This document shows positions 45,327 through 57,198 of a DNA stretch of 64,000 nt, one piece after another; positions within the stretch are counted from its first letter, which is position 1; each line of letters begins with the position of its first letter. Below the pieces are notes generated by a model. The model worked only from the letters and a program-made list of their open reading frames with translations, had not been told where the DNA came from and did not search any database. The stretch covers positions 20,629,021-20,693,020 of the forward strand of contig JAJLRJ010000013.1 of the NCBI GenBank assembly GCA_024195265.1. Reading direction: 5' to 3'. Made by a program: the position numbers and the translations under genes. The DNA comes from Dendrophyllia cribrosa. Its lineage: Eukaryota > Cnidaria > Anthozoa > Scleractinia > Dendrophylliidae.

Positions 45327-48300
45327 TGTAAATAAACCGGCGCCTGTTAAATTGCTATGCCTGAGACAAGCGTAAAACCAGAAATCAAATGGCTTATTTT
45401 CGCACAAGGAACTTCGGTAACGGGGTGGCCGAGGAATGGACATATGCCGACATATAAAGAGTGGATCGTCTCTAATAAAACAATTTCCTTTTGATGAGGA
45501 CTGAAACTGTGAGCGCTCTAGGCGAATTTAGAAGAAATATATTAAAAGGAAAAATATGAATTTATCCAATCATCTGTTGTAGCTTTGTTCACTTAAACTT
45601 TCCTTGTTTAATGCTAGCCGTATTATCCATGTATTATCTTATGAGATACCGGGTGAGATATTATTCAGTGGGATGTATGTTCTGTATTTATACTCACCAA
45701 ACTGGACACAGAAGTGCTTGGTCTGGATTTTGGACAAACATATCTGGATGATAACCGCCTTCCTGCATGTTGATCCAGTACAAAAGAAAACAGGAACAAT
45801 TTGACTAGGAAAACGGCAATGATCGAAACAGCAGATTTTCAGCCGACAAAAGTGCGAACTGTTATTTGAGAAGCCGATATCCTCCGCGTGGCATGGTAGC
45901 GGGTGGTAGTTAGTTATAAATTTATATGTGGTAAAAATGTAATAGAAAGAGGATTTCGTTTCCCTTGTAATTCGCGATTTTGATGCCGTTTTAATTGTTA
46001 ACACCACTGTACCGAGCTAAGTACGGGTAGTTGTGTGTGTAACAAGAATAAAAATGAAAACAGGCGGTGAAACGATTTCGCTCCGCTATAAAAAGTAGTC
46101 AATAGGAGGCTGGGAGAGAGAGGAAACAAAGTGCATTTACTCTCAGTTCATTTCGGAGGTTTCTTTTCCGCAGAAAATAGAGTTTTTAACTAATAAAAAA
46201 AATAGATTGACCAGCGTAGAGCGAACAAGAATTGTCCTGCCCGCTTGTCGCGTTTCATGCGTACGTTCATGGTGTGCAAGCTCGCGCTAAAGTTACTATC
46301 ATTGTTTTTTTTTTGCTATTTTCACAAATAGAGCGAACTGAGTGCGGTCTCGAAAAGAAGATGGCTATCGCCGTTTTCTTTTACCGTGATGATTTGATTT
46401 GGCGCCCTCTTTCCAATAAGTCCCCCCGCCCCCCTTTCTCAGTAATAAGCGCCCATTGAGTGTTTTGTTAATAAGCGCCCTCCCCCCTTTTATCTTGCCC
46501 CCATCTTATCCGAAGAACCTGACATCGAAAACATTCAGGTGTAATCGCGAATTATATCATGACTTAAAGCCCGTCTACACGAGCAATTTTTATATGGCAA
46601 TTTTTTATGTGGCAATTTTTATTTGCCCGTGTAGATGATGAAAAATGGCCAATTTTTTTAACCGTTGTCCCGACTATTGCAACCGTTTTTCTGACTTAAT
46701 AGGACTTGTACATTTTCTACATTTTTTGTTACTGTTCATTAAAGAGCTTTTCACGCTCACATTTTTTTCAAGTTTTTTTTGTTTAAAAAAGAAATAATCC
46801 CCCCTCCCTAATTTGCCCCCCCTCTCCAAAAAAAGCCTTCCCTTGAGCTAACAAAAGTAAATAAGCGGCCTGGATTATTAATTTGAATAAGTATGGTATT
46901 CCAACACAAAATGCCAGCCATTTATGGACCAATTTGATAATTTTCCTTTTCAACGTGGACTAGCAAACGTTTCAATTTTCACTGAAACGCATTTCGAAGG
47001 CGATATATATAACAAAGATAAGCCCAGTTCATGAATTCTATAAGTGGTCGAGGTCGCTTATGGGAAATGTTTTACCGACGAAAGCTGCTCGCTTGCGATT
47101 GCTCTAGCAGGGCGGAGAGGTTTACTTTAAACCATACGATTTGTTTTTAAAACTAAGCATAAAAAAAAAAACGAAAAAATTACCAGAAGAGTTTATTTTA
47201 TATTTGTCCCAAATTTTGTCGTCAGATTTTGACAACAGCCCAAGTGAATGTACGAAGTTTGGTAAAGAAAGTGCAAAAGAACCACAATTAGCTCAAATGA
47301 TCCCCGCCGTGTGAAGGTATAGTTTTGATCATTCCACTGAAAGAGAGCTAACAACAGACAAACTTTGCCTACTCAAATAAATAATGGGGGTGCAAACAGA
47401 AAAAAAAAACGCAGTTTGGTTCTATCTCTTTATTTTTTCTACTTACCGATTTCACTCGTTAGTTCATTCAACAGCAAAGATTGAATCCGAGAAATTATAA
47501 TTTATTGACTAAAACGTTTGTATGACCGTGATTCAAACAAAACGTGATGTGCAATGCAAAACGGAGGACTGAGTCACCTTCAGTCATGCCAACAACGCAA
47601 TTTGAAAATCAGCCATAATTTGATTTTCTTTGGGTATCTTCATTTCACTTTTGGCGTGCTTAGTACGTTTGCACCGGCAAATCGAGGCAAATAAATTTGT
47701 TTAGCCCGGCGCTCAATTGTTTCATCAACTGCAGATATTCTTTACCCGACAACAAATGAACCGATTATTATTATTTTTCGTTTTTCTGTAGTTTATTTAG
47801 TTCTAAATGACAAAAATAATAATCATTTGAAGAGTAAGGTGAAGACGATTGCTTTTCCTTCTGCCAAAGATCTTCTCACTTCAAATGTGTGAGGGCTGCG
47901 AGGAGCCGATCGGGTCCGAATATAACCAGTATATGGACAGCCTGATTGTCTTGCGCAAAAACCCTGTTGTTAAAACTGTAATGAGACGTTTTCCTTCAAT
48001 GCAAAGGGGTAATTTTTAAAGCGCCATTTCAATTGAACGTTTATATAGCTTGCATTTTCTGACAAAATTTGTACTTTTGCAAATCTAAAAAAAGACAAAT
48101 ATATTTATGCTGGGAATTTTCAAAGCAAACATGCATAAAGTACTTTTTGAGGTTTCAAAGTTTCTTTCAGTTCGGCTCGCATGTGTCCAAAAGATGGAAC
48201 CGAAAAGGGACGATATTCGAGTAAACTCTCTCTGCGACTCGCGACTCCATTTTTTTAATTTAACCCCGATAAGCAAGTGCCTTTTGGAGGTGCGGTGGTG

Positions 48301-48940
48301 TAGTGAATAGCCCGTTACACTTACAACTTAAAAGATGCTGATTATCTTATCTCACTACGAACCGAGCAAGTTGTAGTTCAATAAAAGTATGATTAACGGT
48401 CAAGCAAAGGTCTCGTTTAATTTTTTTTCTTCAATTTAGGATAGTACCAGGAGCCATATCATAATACATAATGCCTTACCTCGTTGGACAATGTCCTTTA
48501 CTAAAGAAAATTAGATTTGTTTATGAGTTTGGTCAAATTTTAATATTAAAGAAAAAGTATTTTTGAATAACATTATCTTATAGTTTATTACAGTTTAAGC
48601 ACCATAACTGTTTTACAATTAAACACATTGATAACAAATCACATCTTCCCATTGAGATGACAACCCTTTATTCAGTAAAAAGGATTCACTACAATATTTT
48701 ATCTCGCGCCATTTGTTACCAACACTGAAGCAGCGAATTTAATCAGTTTATTTGATACAGTTTTATATGGAGTGCTTTCGTGTACGTAAAGAACAGGACA
48801 AAGTAGTGACTACACGAATATAATTCAATTAAAACATAGTAAAATGGCACAGAGGCCTTAGTGACATCTGTTTCGTGTCATTTGGTGTATTTTCCCGAAA
48901 GACACTATTCTTTATCTAATAGTTCAAGCATTTTTTTGGC
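45327..48940. other. 3.6 kb without a recognised gene
   Basis: I looked for a RING N-terminal exon of the TRAF-like gene here and found none. A minus-strand cysteine-rich frame at 45639-46007 resembles nothing known. A short repeat, GGCAATTTTT, recurs near 46590-46620. Otherwise it is AT-rich. Confidence 0.45.
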
Positions 48941-49278
48941 CTGACGATGCGGCGGATTTATGTCGCTATGACCGTAAAATGCCTTGAATAAGAGCAGTTC
49001 TCATTTTTTAAGCCATATATGCTATGTACTTTTTAAATATATTTTAAGGTTGTAATTTTTATCTTTTTAAAGTTATTATTTTACTTTTAGTAATATTGTT
49101 TACTTAGTATATATTTATTTATTTTTACACAGGGCCCACAGTGATGGCAGTTTTTATAACTGAAGTGGACCCTGCATAAATATGATTTTATTATTATTAT
49201 TATTATTATTAAGTAAATTTGAGTATCAATTTATAGTTATTGAAAATTATAATTATTGCTATTTTTAATAAAGATATT

Positions 49279-49313
<35 letters not shown>

Positions 49314-49411
49314 GTGTTGTATTTCAATTTGTCTACATTTTGCCTTCTAGGGCCAGAACCAAACCATGGTTCTAATGCACTAGAGGAGTATTTGTTTAGT
49401 TTTAATACTTG
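48941..49411. repeat. Likely LINE 3' tail with TTA microsatellites
   Basis: A hairpin-like GGGCCCACAGTGATGGCAG...CTGAAGTGGACCCTG is followed by AT-rich sequence and (TTA)n tracts at about 49187-49211 and 49281-49313. A stem followed by a microsatellite is how many LINE 3' ends look. Class is not determined. Confidence 0.4.
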
Positions 49412-49639
49412 ATTGAGAGGACCTTTCTCAGAATGTGTGCAGTTCCCAGAAGTGCTGTTTTCTGAATTTCCTGTAGGTTGGTATTGCCTGGGATTTCGCG
49501 GAGTTGTTTTTCAGAGCCTTAATAACTCCAAGGGCACCTACAACAATAGGAATTACCAGGCTCATCTGCCACATACGGGCTATTTCTATCTCCAAATCTT
49601 TGTATTTGGAACGGTTTCTCTGATACTTTAATGGAGGCG

Positions 49640-49640
<1 letters not shown>
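49412..49640 (-). pseudogene. RLE-type LINE, short C-terminal fragment
   Basis: Minus-strand blocks KYKDLEIEIARMW, VIPIVVGALGVIKAL and (another frame) QKTALLGTAHILRK match the end of the LINE copy at 49802-50990. It is a separate, diverged fragment of the same clade, broken by a frameshift. A (TTA)n tract (49645-49698) separates the two. Confidence 0.75.
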
Positions 49641-49681
<41 letters not shown>

Positions 49682-49801
49682 CATTATTATTATTATGTTT
49701 ATTCCTTTAAGGCTCAGGCACAATGTTCTGTCTGGTTGATATTCCCTGGAAGCGGGTTCCAACATGTCACCATGGGTTCCAGGACTTTTCTTTCTTTCCT
49801 C

Positions 49802-50990
49802 TTACAAGGACAGCACCTTTCTCAGGATCTTTGCTGTACCCAACAATGCTGTTTTCTGAATAGTTTCCATTCTTATGGTTACACCAATTTGCTTTATGTA
49901 CTTCTCACAGTTGACTGAAATGGCACCAAGTGCCCCGATAACAACTGGGACGACAGTGACTTTCCGCATGTGCCAGAGTTTTGCCACTTCATCTTTCAAT
50001 AGTTGGTATTTCTCAATCTTCTCGAGCTCCTCGTCTCTCACCCTGTTGTCACCTGGGATGGCAACATCAATTATAATCACCTCCCTCTCTCTTTCTTATC
50101 AATAAAGACAATGTCTGGTCTTCTTGCTTCAATTTTCCGATCACACTGGACTGTGAAATCCAATAGTATCTTGAAGTTTCACTTTCCACCACTCCCTCAG
50201 GTTTCTGTTCGTACCAGCTGTTCTCTCTTTCAAATCCACATTTGCCACAAAGTTGCCAGTGAATATTCCGTGCTACGTTATTGTGCCTTCCTTTATATTC
50301 TGTCTGCGCCAGCTTACTACACTCACTTACCAAATAGGCCACCGTTTCTCCCTTGCTTCCACACATTCTGCACAAAGGAGATTCTGCTGTGTTATCAATA
50401 TGTTGACTTATATAATTTGTACTCAAAGCCTGTTCCTGGGCACTGCATATCAAGGCTTCAGTACATCCTTTTAAGTCTCCTCTTGCAATCCACTGCCAAG
50501 TTCTATCCCAGTCAATGCCCTCCTTTTCTCTCACATAATGCCCATGCATTCTTTTCTGCTTCCATTCACTCTCCGTCTCCTTTGCTTCATTAACTTTGTA
50601 TTCCTTTGAGTCCACAGCCTCGGAGATGTTGACTACACTGCTATCTCCAACTTTCTTAATAAATACCTCTTCACTATTTCTCACATACCAGCTCAAGTTA
50701 TTCTCTTCTCTTCTCACGCAGCTCTCGCAACTGCTCAGGTCTCTTCCTCCCTTCGTTCTTGGTACATATATTCTGGCAACATTATTTCTTGGTTGTAGCT
50801 CTTTATTCATTGTCATGATTTTCCTTGACTTCCTGTCCATTTCTTGTAGTTCTTCCTTACTCTGTTTGATCTTTCCTGCTCCATACCTCATGAGCGATAC
50901 AGCCCAAGTGTTTGCTGCTTTGGTCTTATTTTTGCCATTGAGTTGAGATTTCATGACAAGTTTGAACCGCCTTAAATACTCTGTTCGGAA
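49802..50990 (-). pseudogene. RLE-type LINE, 5'-truncated C-terminal half
   Basis: The minus strand encodes EYLRRFKLVMKSQLNGKNK, WAVSLMRYGAGKI, LDRKxRKIMTMN-like sequence and YVPRTKGGRDL. A CCHC-like CRMCGSKGETVAYLVSECSK follows, then in shifted frames RRPDIVFIDKK and IIIDVAIPGDNRV, and finally QKTALLGTAKILRKVL. The PD...D arrangement after the CCHC is typical of restriction-like endonuclease LINEs (R2, R4, NeSL-like). At least two frameshifts kill it, and the reverse transcriptase core is missing. Confidence 0.8.
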
Positions 50991-51007
50991 GATATCTTTA
51001 TTTATTA

Positions 51008-51040
51008 ATTATTATTATTATTATTATTATCATCATCATT
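51008..51040. repeat. ATT/ATC trinucleotide microsatellite
   Basis: A short (ATT)n(ATC)n tract at the 5'-truncated end of the LINE copy. Confidence 0.85.
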
Positions 51041-52038
51041 AAGTGTTTTAATTAAAACCAAAACCAAAGCAATCACTCTGGCCTATCGCAACAGAGGCAG
51101 ACTACGTAGCTGGTGGTTTTTTTGGCGCGCGATGCTGAAGTAGTTTTGTTTTAACTTTTGATTGGGTTTTGATTGATTAATCAAAGGTGTGGGGATTATT
51201 TCAAGTGTTGCTTGCTGGAAAGCTAATTGGCAGGAGCCGATTACCGGCTCCTGTAATTGGCTAATGTGCTATTAGAGAGCTCCAAACTAAAAGCTAATGC
51301 AAGCGGAAAAAGTCAAACATGAACTTCCCTTTAAAAAAACTATATAAGACCTGTGCTTCTCTAACGTTTCTGTAATTGTAACAATCAAATCAAAGCTTGT
51401 TTCCAGGGATTGGGGCGGTTTTTTGAGGGAGGCGATTATATCAAATATTTGAAGAGCATGCGAGCACTGTATTTTTTTCTTGCGAGAACGAACAGTCATC
51501 AAATTTCTCTTGCGAGCAGCGAGCACTTTAGAAAAAACAACAGGCGAGCATGTGAGTACTTCGTAAATTTGCAATACTGTATTAGCTTGTATCATTATAA
51601 TGACAAATTTCATTTCTGAGAGCCACCTCTCCCCCGGGCCTCTCCCACGTTATTCAAATATGAGCCATCCTTTCAATCCGTGGACGCCCTGTGATCTATT
51701 ACCCTCTGTAAGTCTTCCGATTGAATAGTATATTTGATGGCATTTGACAGAACATTTATTTCTGCACCAAGAAACCTACAAAGCACGATTTACGAAATTA
51801 CGAGCAATCAGCAAATTTTAACGAGAATCCGAGCATGCGAGCAATTGCAAAAAATTTGCGAGCACGAGCAAGCGAGCATTGGTCTACATTTTGAGAGCAA
51901 ATTGAGCAAAGGCCACATTTTGCAAGCACTTGAAAATTTTATGGGACCATTCGATACCCCTTCCAAAGAGGGGTGATTTTTTATAAGTGGGGCAATTAAT
52001 CGAGAAATGGTTATTAATTGAGGAAATACAGTACATAT
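51041..52038. other. No gene seen
   Basis: Contains a hairpin (AGGAGCCGATTACCGGCTCCT, 51231-51251) and many GCGAGCA/CGAGCAT words between 51450 and 51900, which look like a decayed repeat. No exon was recognised. Confidence 0.45.
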
Positions 52039-52132
52039 TAGCCTGCATGACAGGCGCTTAATGAGCCAAGCGGGGCGAGCGAAGCATTTCGCGCGAAGCG
52101 CGACGCGAGCGCGCGCCAGTCATGCAGGCTAC
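52039..52132. mobile_element. Hairpin MITE, TAGCCTGCATGAC ends
   Basis: TAGCCTGCATGACAGGCGC at the left pairs with GCGCGCCAGTCATGCAGGCTA at the right. The GCGAAGCGCGACGCGAGC middle is itself self-complementary. About 94 bp. Confidence 0.7.
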
Positions 52133-52479
52133 AATCTTGGACATTTCAAATGAAAAATTAATACCACCCTTCCCCCCTAGTTCAGTGATGGGATAATGGC
52201 GCGCGGTTTTCGCGCGAATCCATCTTTGAATCGGGGGGAGGGGAGGTGTTATTTCTCTTTTTATTCCGTCCGAGATTGTAGGTGCATATATTTTTATTCG
52301 GATCAATAGAGAACCCGTGTGAAGAAAGAGCTCGACAAAACACAATCGGGGTCATAGTGTCTTGTCTTGTTACAATGTTGAATAGCTCACACGAGTGTAT
52401 TAATTAATAATTAACTCTATTCAGCACGTGTATCAGTTTACGGATTTTTACCGATATCTATTTCGACTCTTTTACAGCT

Positions 52480-53967
52480 ATGTCTGACATCGTGCGGGAG
52501 TTTGTGGGCGGCTTGCTACATTTGGTGGAGGAAATAAACCGCCTTCTTCTTATTCAAAGTGAACGGCAACTCATAAAGGCATATAGTTCACGGCTCGAGG
52601 AGGCGAATAGTCGGTTGCGCTGGATGCTGTCGGTGCTCAGTGAAGCGGTTGTCGAAGGCGATGCCATGAATTTTAGAGCCCAGCTGTCTCAAATAAAGGG
52701 GTCATTGGAAGCCATGCAATTGCAGATTTTCGATAAAATAAGAGGCCTTGATTCTGAAGAGTATCGATGCCAGAGAGAACAAGGAAACGTTGGTCGACCT
52801 CGCTATATCATTACCCGTGAGCAAATTATCTACCTAAGAGAATTTTCCTTCAAGTGGACAGAGATAGCTGATTTATTAGGCGTCTCGATCAGCACTTTGA
52901 ACCGCCACCGGGTATCGCTTGGACTCGGCAGTGACGTTACCCCCAGTTTTTCGGACGTTTCAGACGCTGACCTCGATGATTTGGTGCGGGACATTGTGAG
53001 ACGAACGCCTTTCAGTGGAATTCGAATGGTGCAAGGGGAAGTGGAAGACCGGGGAATTCATATCCAGAGAGAGAGGATCAGGGCATCTTTGCATCGTGTG
53101 GACACCTTAAACATCCGTGCAAGATTTAGCCACGTGGTAGAAAGACGGCAATACAGAGTTCCTGGCCCAAACTCGTTATGGCATGTGGATGGAAATCACA
53201 AACTTATTCGCTGGAAGTTCGTCGTACATGGCGGAATCGACGGTTTTTCGCGCCTATGTGTTTATCTCGCCTGCTCTACGAACAACCGCGCTATTACGGT
53301 AAGAGATCGTTTTTTGTCTGCCACGGTAGAGTTCGGCTGGCCTTCTCGAGTGAGATCTGATCATAGCATGGAAAACGTAGAGGTGGCACGTGAAATGATC
53401 TCTCGTCGAGGAACAGGAAGGGGGAGCCACATTACTGGTAGCTCTGTTCACAATCAACGTATTGAGCGGTTATGGCGTGACTACTTTCGCTGTGTTGGAA
53501 CAATTTTTTACAATTTATTTTACTTTATGGAAGACACCGGAATTCTTAACCCCGACAATGAAAATGACATGTTCTGTTTGCATTTTGTTTTTACTCCTTT
53601 AATCAACCGGGCGCTAAATTCATTTAAACGTTCGTGGAACAACCACAAGCTTTCCACTGAGGGAAATTTCACGCCGCAGCAGCTATACGTCAGAGGAATG
53701 TTTCAGCGATTTGGAGCAAATGATCCGGCAATCAGAGATGTCTTCGACAGAGAATCTATCGAGGAGTCACAGTTCGGAGTCGGTGTCGATGGCCTAACTC
53801 CACAAAACAGGTCGAACAATGACGTTCAGGTGAGGGAAGTGACGAGCCCCATTTCAGAAGAACAACGCATTCAGTTAGAGGAAATAGTCCAATCGTTGCA
53901 ACCTTGTCCAAACCATGGTATTTCGCTCTTCCTCGCTGCCAAGGACTTTGTCAACGCAAACGTCTGA
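52480..53967 (+). CDS. IS3EU/integrase-type DDE transposase, intact
   Basis: A single open frame of 495 residues whose start lies two bases after an acceptor-like TTTTACAG. The N-terminal 90 residues are helical (coiled-coil-like). A helix-turn-helix follows (ITREQIIYLREFSFKWTEIA, DLLGVSISTLNRHR, about residues 110-145). The rve integrase core comes next: first aspartate in LWHVDGNHKLIRW (about 236), second in RVRSDHSMENV (about 293), glutamate in HNQRIERLWRD (about 328), 34 residues after the second aspartate. The tail FNNLF/WNNHxLSTE-type motifs (RSWNNHKLSTEGNFTPQQLY) match the right-edge integrase. Such proteins are transposases of eukaryotic IS3-like elements; the exact superfamily name is from memory. 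I see no stops, so it could still be functional. Terminal repeats were not defined. Confidence 0.85.
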   Translation: MSDIVREFVGGLLHLVEEINRLLLIQSERQLIKAYSSRLEEANSRLRWMLSVLSEAVVEGDAMNFRAQLSQIKGSLEAMQLQIFDKIRGLDSEEYRCQREQGNVGRPRYIITREQIIYLREFSFKWTEIADLLGVSISTLNRHRVSLGLGSDVTPSFSDVSDADLDDLVRDIVRRTPFSGIRMVQGEVEDRGIHIQRERIRASLHRVDTLNIRARFSHVVERRQYRVPGPNSLWHVDGNHKLIRWKFVVHGGIDGFSRLCVYLACSTNNRAITVRDRFLSATVEFGWPSRVRSDHSMENVEVAREMISRRGTGRGSHITGSSVHNQRIERLWRDYFRCVGTIFYNLFYFMEDTGILNPDNENDMFCLHFVFTPLINRALNSFKRSWNNHKLSTEGNFTPQQLYVRGMFQRFGANDPAIRDVFDRESIEESQFGVGVDGLTPQNRSNNDVQVREVTSPISEEQRIQLEEIVQSLQPCPNHGISLFLAAKDFVNANV

Positions 53968-55175
53968 TTCTTGATTATATTTGACTTTAATATAGCGTTG
54001 TTGCCATAAAATCTCCTATCCCCAGACCTACGAACCTGGCGGGCGGCACATCAAAAATCAAAAGCTGTAAACAACAGATTTCAGTTCCAAAATGTTTATA
54101 GAATTGTATAGTAGAATTGTATGGAGTTTAAAACTACACGTCTGGGGCAAGTTTTGAAGCGCAATAGCATTTCGTTAAAGAGTTATAGGCGAACGAGTAT
54201 TAGACATATTTTTTTAGGCCATCCCTCTTAGCGAAACATCATTGGCGGCAAAAACTCTTAAATGAAAAGTCTTAATTACACCAAGAATCTTACCACAAAA
54301 AATTACTATAAGTTCCATTTATAATGCAAAAATAACTTTTAAATGGTTCAATTTTGTTCATTTTCACGGTTTTTATCTGAAATAGCGTGACGAATGCGTG
54401 ACACATTCGGAAGTAAAACATTTTTGTTCACACATGCGATTTTTCAGATTTTTGCTCTCCAATGCATTTTTAGTCGCAAGTGTAAACTAGCGGTGATTTC
54501 CTGTTGGATTCGGGTGCGACATTTGCTTTCATTTGCTGTGATTTCCCAGAAATCGCCACCAAGTAGCATCAGGTTTCGTCGTTTCGAAATCTCTGCGACA
54601 TCGCGCGACAAATAGTATCCAAATGGAACTGAAATCGCCGCCCGTTTACACATGTGAGTTGAAGATGCAACTTACCCGCGACAAAAATTTTGCGACAAGT
54701 GTGACAAAAATTGCACAAGATGTAACAAGATGTATAGTTTAGATTTGTGAATTTTTTTGACGTCATATGCAAGCAAAGAATAGAGGTATCGGTACTTCGG
54801 TCTCTTAACGGGTTTCTTTGCTACTTTATTCTTGTGAACGGTAACCTTCGATCAGGCGCTCTTTTTTTTTCGGAGGGCACGCCCTTCTGCCGACTTTCGC
54901 GCGTTCGCGCTCTCGCGCTCTGAAAAAAAAGAGCGCCTGATCGCAGGTTATGTGAACGGCAGATGACAAGCAAATATGTGACAAATTTCCAAACAATAAC
55001 GAACTAAATTAAAGGCGGGTCGCTCTTTTATTCCATTGTTAAAAGTGGAAAACGGCTCAAACAAATAGATTGAAAAGACAAAGGAAATCACTAAGTGATC
55101 ACTTCTCAAAGGCACCGGTTTAATATCCATAAATAAAGCGAGTGGAACTTTCCAATTAGACAGACCGCACTAAAC
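53968..55175. other. No gene seen
   Basis: Between the intact integrase and the glycine/arginine-rich exon. Includes a hairpin element at 54851-54946 and AT-rich sequence. No terminal repeat of the integrase element was found. Confidence 0.45.
54851..54946. mobile_element. Hairpin element, GATCAGGCGCTC arms
   Basis: GATCAGGCGCTCTTTTTTTT and its complement AAAAAAAAGAGCGCCTGATC flank a GC-rich 55-bp centre. Similarity extends outward (AACCTTC against GCAGGTT). A small foldback or MITE. Confidence 0.65.
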
Positions 55176-55738
55176 ATGAGTCAAGACGCACTTCGAGATC
55201 TTCGAGCATTACTTTCTTTTTTGAATCAACCGCAAGTGAACAGCGAGGTAGATCGCCTTTTTAGATCTACCGGCAATTCATCTGCAACGAACACGGCTGC
55301 AGCGAATACGGCTGCAACGAACACGGCTGCAGCGAATACGGCTGCAACGAACACGGCTGCAGCGAACACGGCTGCAGCGAACACGGCTACAACAAACACT
55401 GCAACGAACGCCCGCACTACAACGAACACTGTCAACTCTGCCCTAAGAAACATCGGGCCACTATTCAGTCCACAAACAGCCACCACAAGAGGACGGGGCC
55501 GTGGCCGTGGCCGTGGACGCACAACCCCATACCCAACACCTGGCCATGTTTTCACGAGACTAATTGTATTGCTGTCGGGACCAGATGTTGAAGAGGTGCC
55601 AAGAGGAAGACAACGACAGCACATACGAGACGTGCAACGAGAGGCAAGGGTCTCCTTTAGAAGCGGGATGACGCCGTCGGAGGTGCGGACGAGCATCCTT
55701 CATGGGTTTCAGGCTCAGGGTCATCTTAGAAATATAAC
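55176..55738 (+). CDS. HECT-module paralogous first exon (unrecognised protein)
   Basis: An ATG-started exon of 563 bp with a strong donor GTAAGT after 55738 (phase 2). It encodes RDLRALLSFLNQPQVNSEVD, a low-complexity NTAAANTAAT array, an RGRGRGRGR tract, and a C-terminal block FTRLIVLLSGPDVEEVPRGR...VSFRSGMTPSEVRTSILHGF. That last block resembles the N-terminal domain of the HECT protein next door (WTHDFFLLASP...LGKKRIVFKDK). Its 3' exon is uncertain. The phase would allow splicing to 58860, making it an alternative first exon, or it may be the stranded start of a second HECT gene. Function unknown. Confidence 0.5.
55283..55402 (+). repeat. 15-bp coding tandem repeat (NTAAA/T)
   Basis: Eight copies of a 15-bp unit such as AACACGGCTGCAGCG keep frame and encode Asn-Thr-Ala-Ala-Ala/Thr. 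It is a hotspot for length change. Confidence 0.9.
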
Positions 55739-55741
55739 GTA

Positions 55742-56747
55742 AGTAAAGATCCTTCAGTTTTGATACTTGATTCTCTAAATGTATGTGAAACCCGAAGCCA
55801 GCCAGGACTCAAGTTTTCGCAAGCTAGGGGATATAGGTGCAATCTGGTAGTAAGCAGTTGGAAATTTCACAGATAATATAGTATTACTTTGATTGTGTTG
55901 CCATGATTCCGGCCGGTCTGTACGCAACAACCCAAGATATATAGAGTTTCAGTCAATTCATCCCCCCCAGAAAATTTTGAAATATCCAATTTCTAGGGTT
56001 TCCGTTCGTTTCGCTACAAAGTCGTTACCTCAAATCGTTTTGCTAAAATACTAATCTTGAATGAACACGACAGGGAATGGGCTAAACTAATCTTTAGTGA
56101 GTATATCAAATATTTCTCGTTCTTTAATCCACTGCGAAACGACTCTGATTTGCAGCGAAACGACCGTAATTAACATTTCAAGCAGTACGGTTATGGGAGG
56201 CCACATCAAATTGACTACAATTTTGTATGATTAATTAATAACAAAACTACGGCGGAAACTATTGCCAATTTGTTAGAAACGTTTTTAGAGGAAGAAAATT
56301 TTCCACTCTTGAAAAATTGGCCGAATCCATCTTTTCACGTGGTGACGCTTGGCGACCATTTTGGAAACAGACTGTGAAAGCCTGGACTTGAGTAATTCGT
56401 TGCGTTTGTCCCGTTTGTCCTCGCGAAGCAAGGCCGAGCAGCCTTCGGCCCGAGCCGAGCCTGAGCCCGAGCTTCGCGAGGTTAATATGCGTGAATTCGA
56501 GCGAAATCGTATTTCTGGTGTCCAATCGGTGATCGGCCTTCGGCCGACACCGACCGGCCGGGAAGTCACGAAGCTCGCCGCGAGAATACCTAGCGAAATT
56601 CGCGCTCTTGGTGAAACACAACCAATTTCTGATGCAAATGAGAAAATTAACCACCGAAACTCCTCTGAACGGTGACGTGAAATTCAGTGCGATCGAGCAA
56701 CAAGGAGACAACGAGAGGATATATATGAAGTTAGATCCGAGACTAAA
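55742..56747. other. Intron or spacer; hairpin-rich
   Basis: Contains palindromes around CCTCGCGAAGC...GCTTCGCGAGG (56418-56480) and CGGCCTTCGGCCGACACCG (56530-56555). No exon was recognised. Confidence 0.45.
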
Positions 56748-56759
56748 TTGGTCTTTCGA

Positions 56760-57130
56760 CTCGTCGAGCCGACCTGCGAGATCGAATCGTCGACCTGCGA
56801 GATCGACTCGTCGAGTCCTGAGATCGACTCGTCGACTCGCGAGATCGACTCGTCGAGTCCCGAGATCGACTCGTCGAGTCCCGAGATCGACTTGTCGACT
56901 CCCGAGATCGAATCGTCGACTCCCGAGATCGAATCGTCGACTCCCGAGATCGACTCGTCGAGTCCTGAGATCGACTCGTCGACTCCCGAGATCGAATCGT
57001 CGACTCCCGAGATCGACTCGTCGAGTCCTGAGATCGACTCGTCGACTCCCGAGATCGAATCGTCGACTCCCGAGATCGACTCGTCGAGTCCCGAGATCGA
57101 CTCGTCGACTCCTGAGATCGACTCGTCGTC
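56760..57130. repeat. 21-bp tandem repeat open in several frames
   Basis: About 17 units of a 21-bp motif, GAGATCGACTCGTCGACTCC with variants GAGTCC and AATCGTCGAC. Because 21 is a multiple of three, two plus-strand frames and one minus-strand frame stay open for 130 or more codons (EIDSSTP, RSTRRVP and SISGVDE type peptides). GTCGAC and ACTCGTCGAGT are palindromic. It lies just upstream of the HECT first exon. I do not treat it as coding. Confidence 0.9.
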
Positions 57131-57198
57131 GTGCGTTAATTGATTTGGGCCGCTAGGGACTGGGTTTAAGTAAGAAGCACATGGTGAAAGTGATCTGA

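Noticed and set aside
45639..46007. Cysteine-rich minus-strand frame, considered as the missing RING exon
   Set aside because: Cysteine and histidine spacing does not fit a RING or zinc finger, and no matching donor in phase 2 is visible.
48287..48365. tRNA-like segment GGTGGTGTAGTGAATAG
   Set aside because: It has an A-box-like start but no B box at the right distance.
49631..49918. Poly-tyrosine open frame
   Set aside because: It is produced by the TTA microsatellite and antisense LINE sequence.
55226..55696. Minus-strand alanine/valine-rich frame
   Set aside because: It is antisense of the NTAAA tandem repeat exon.
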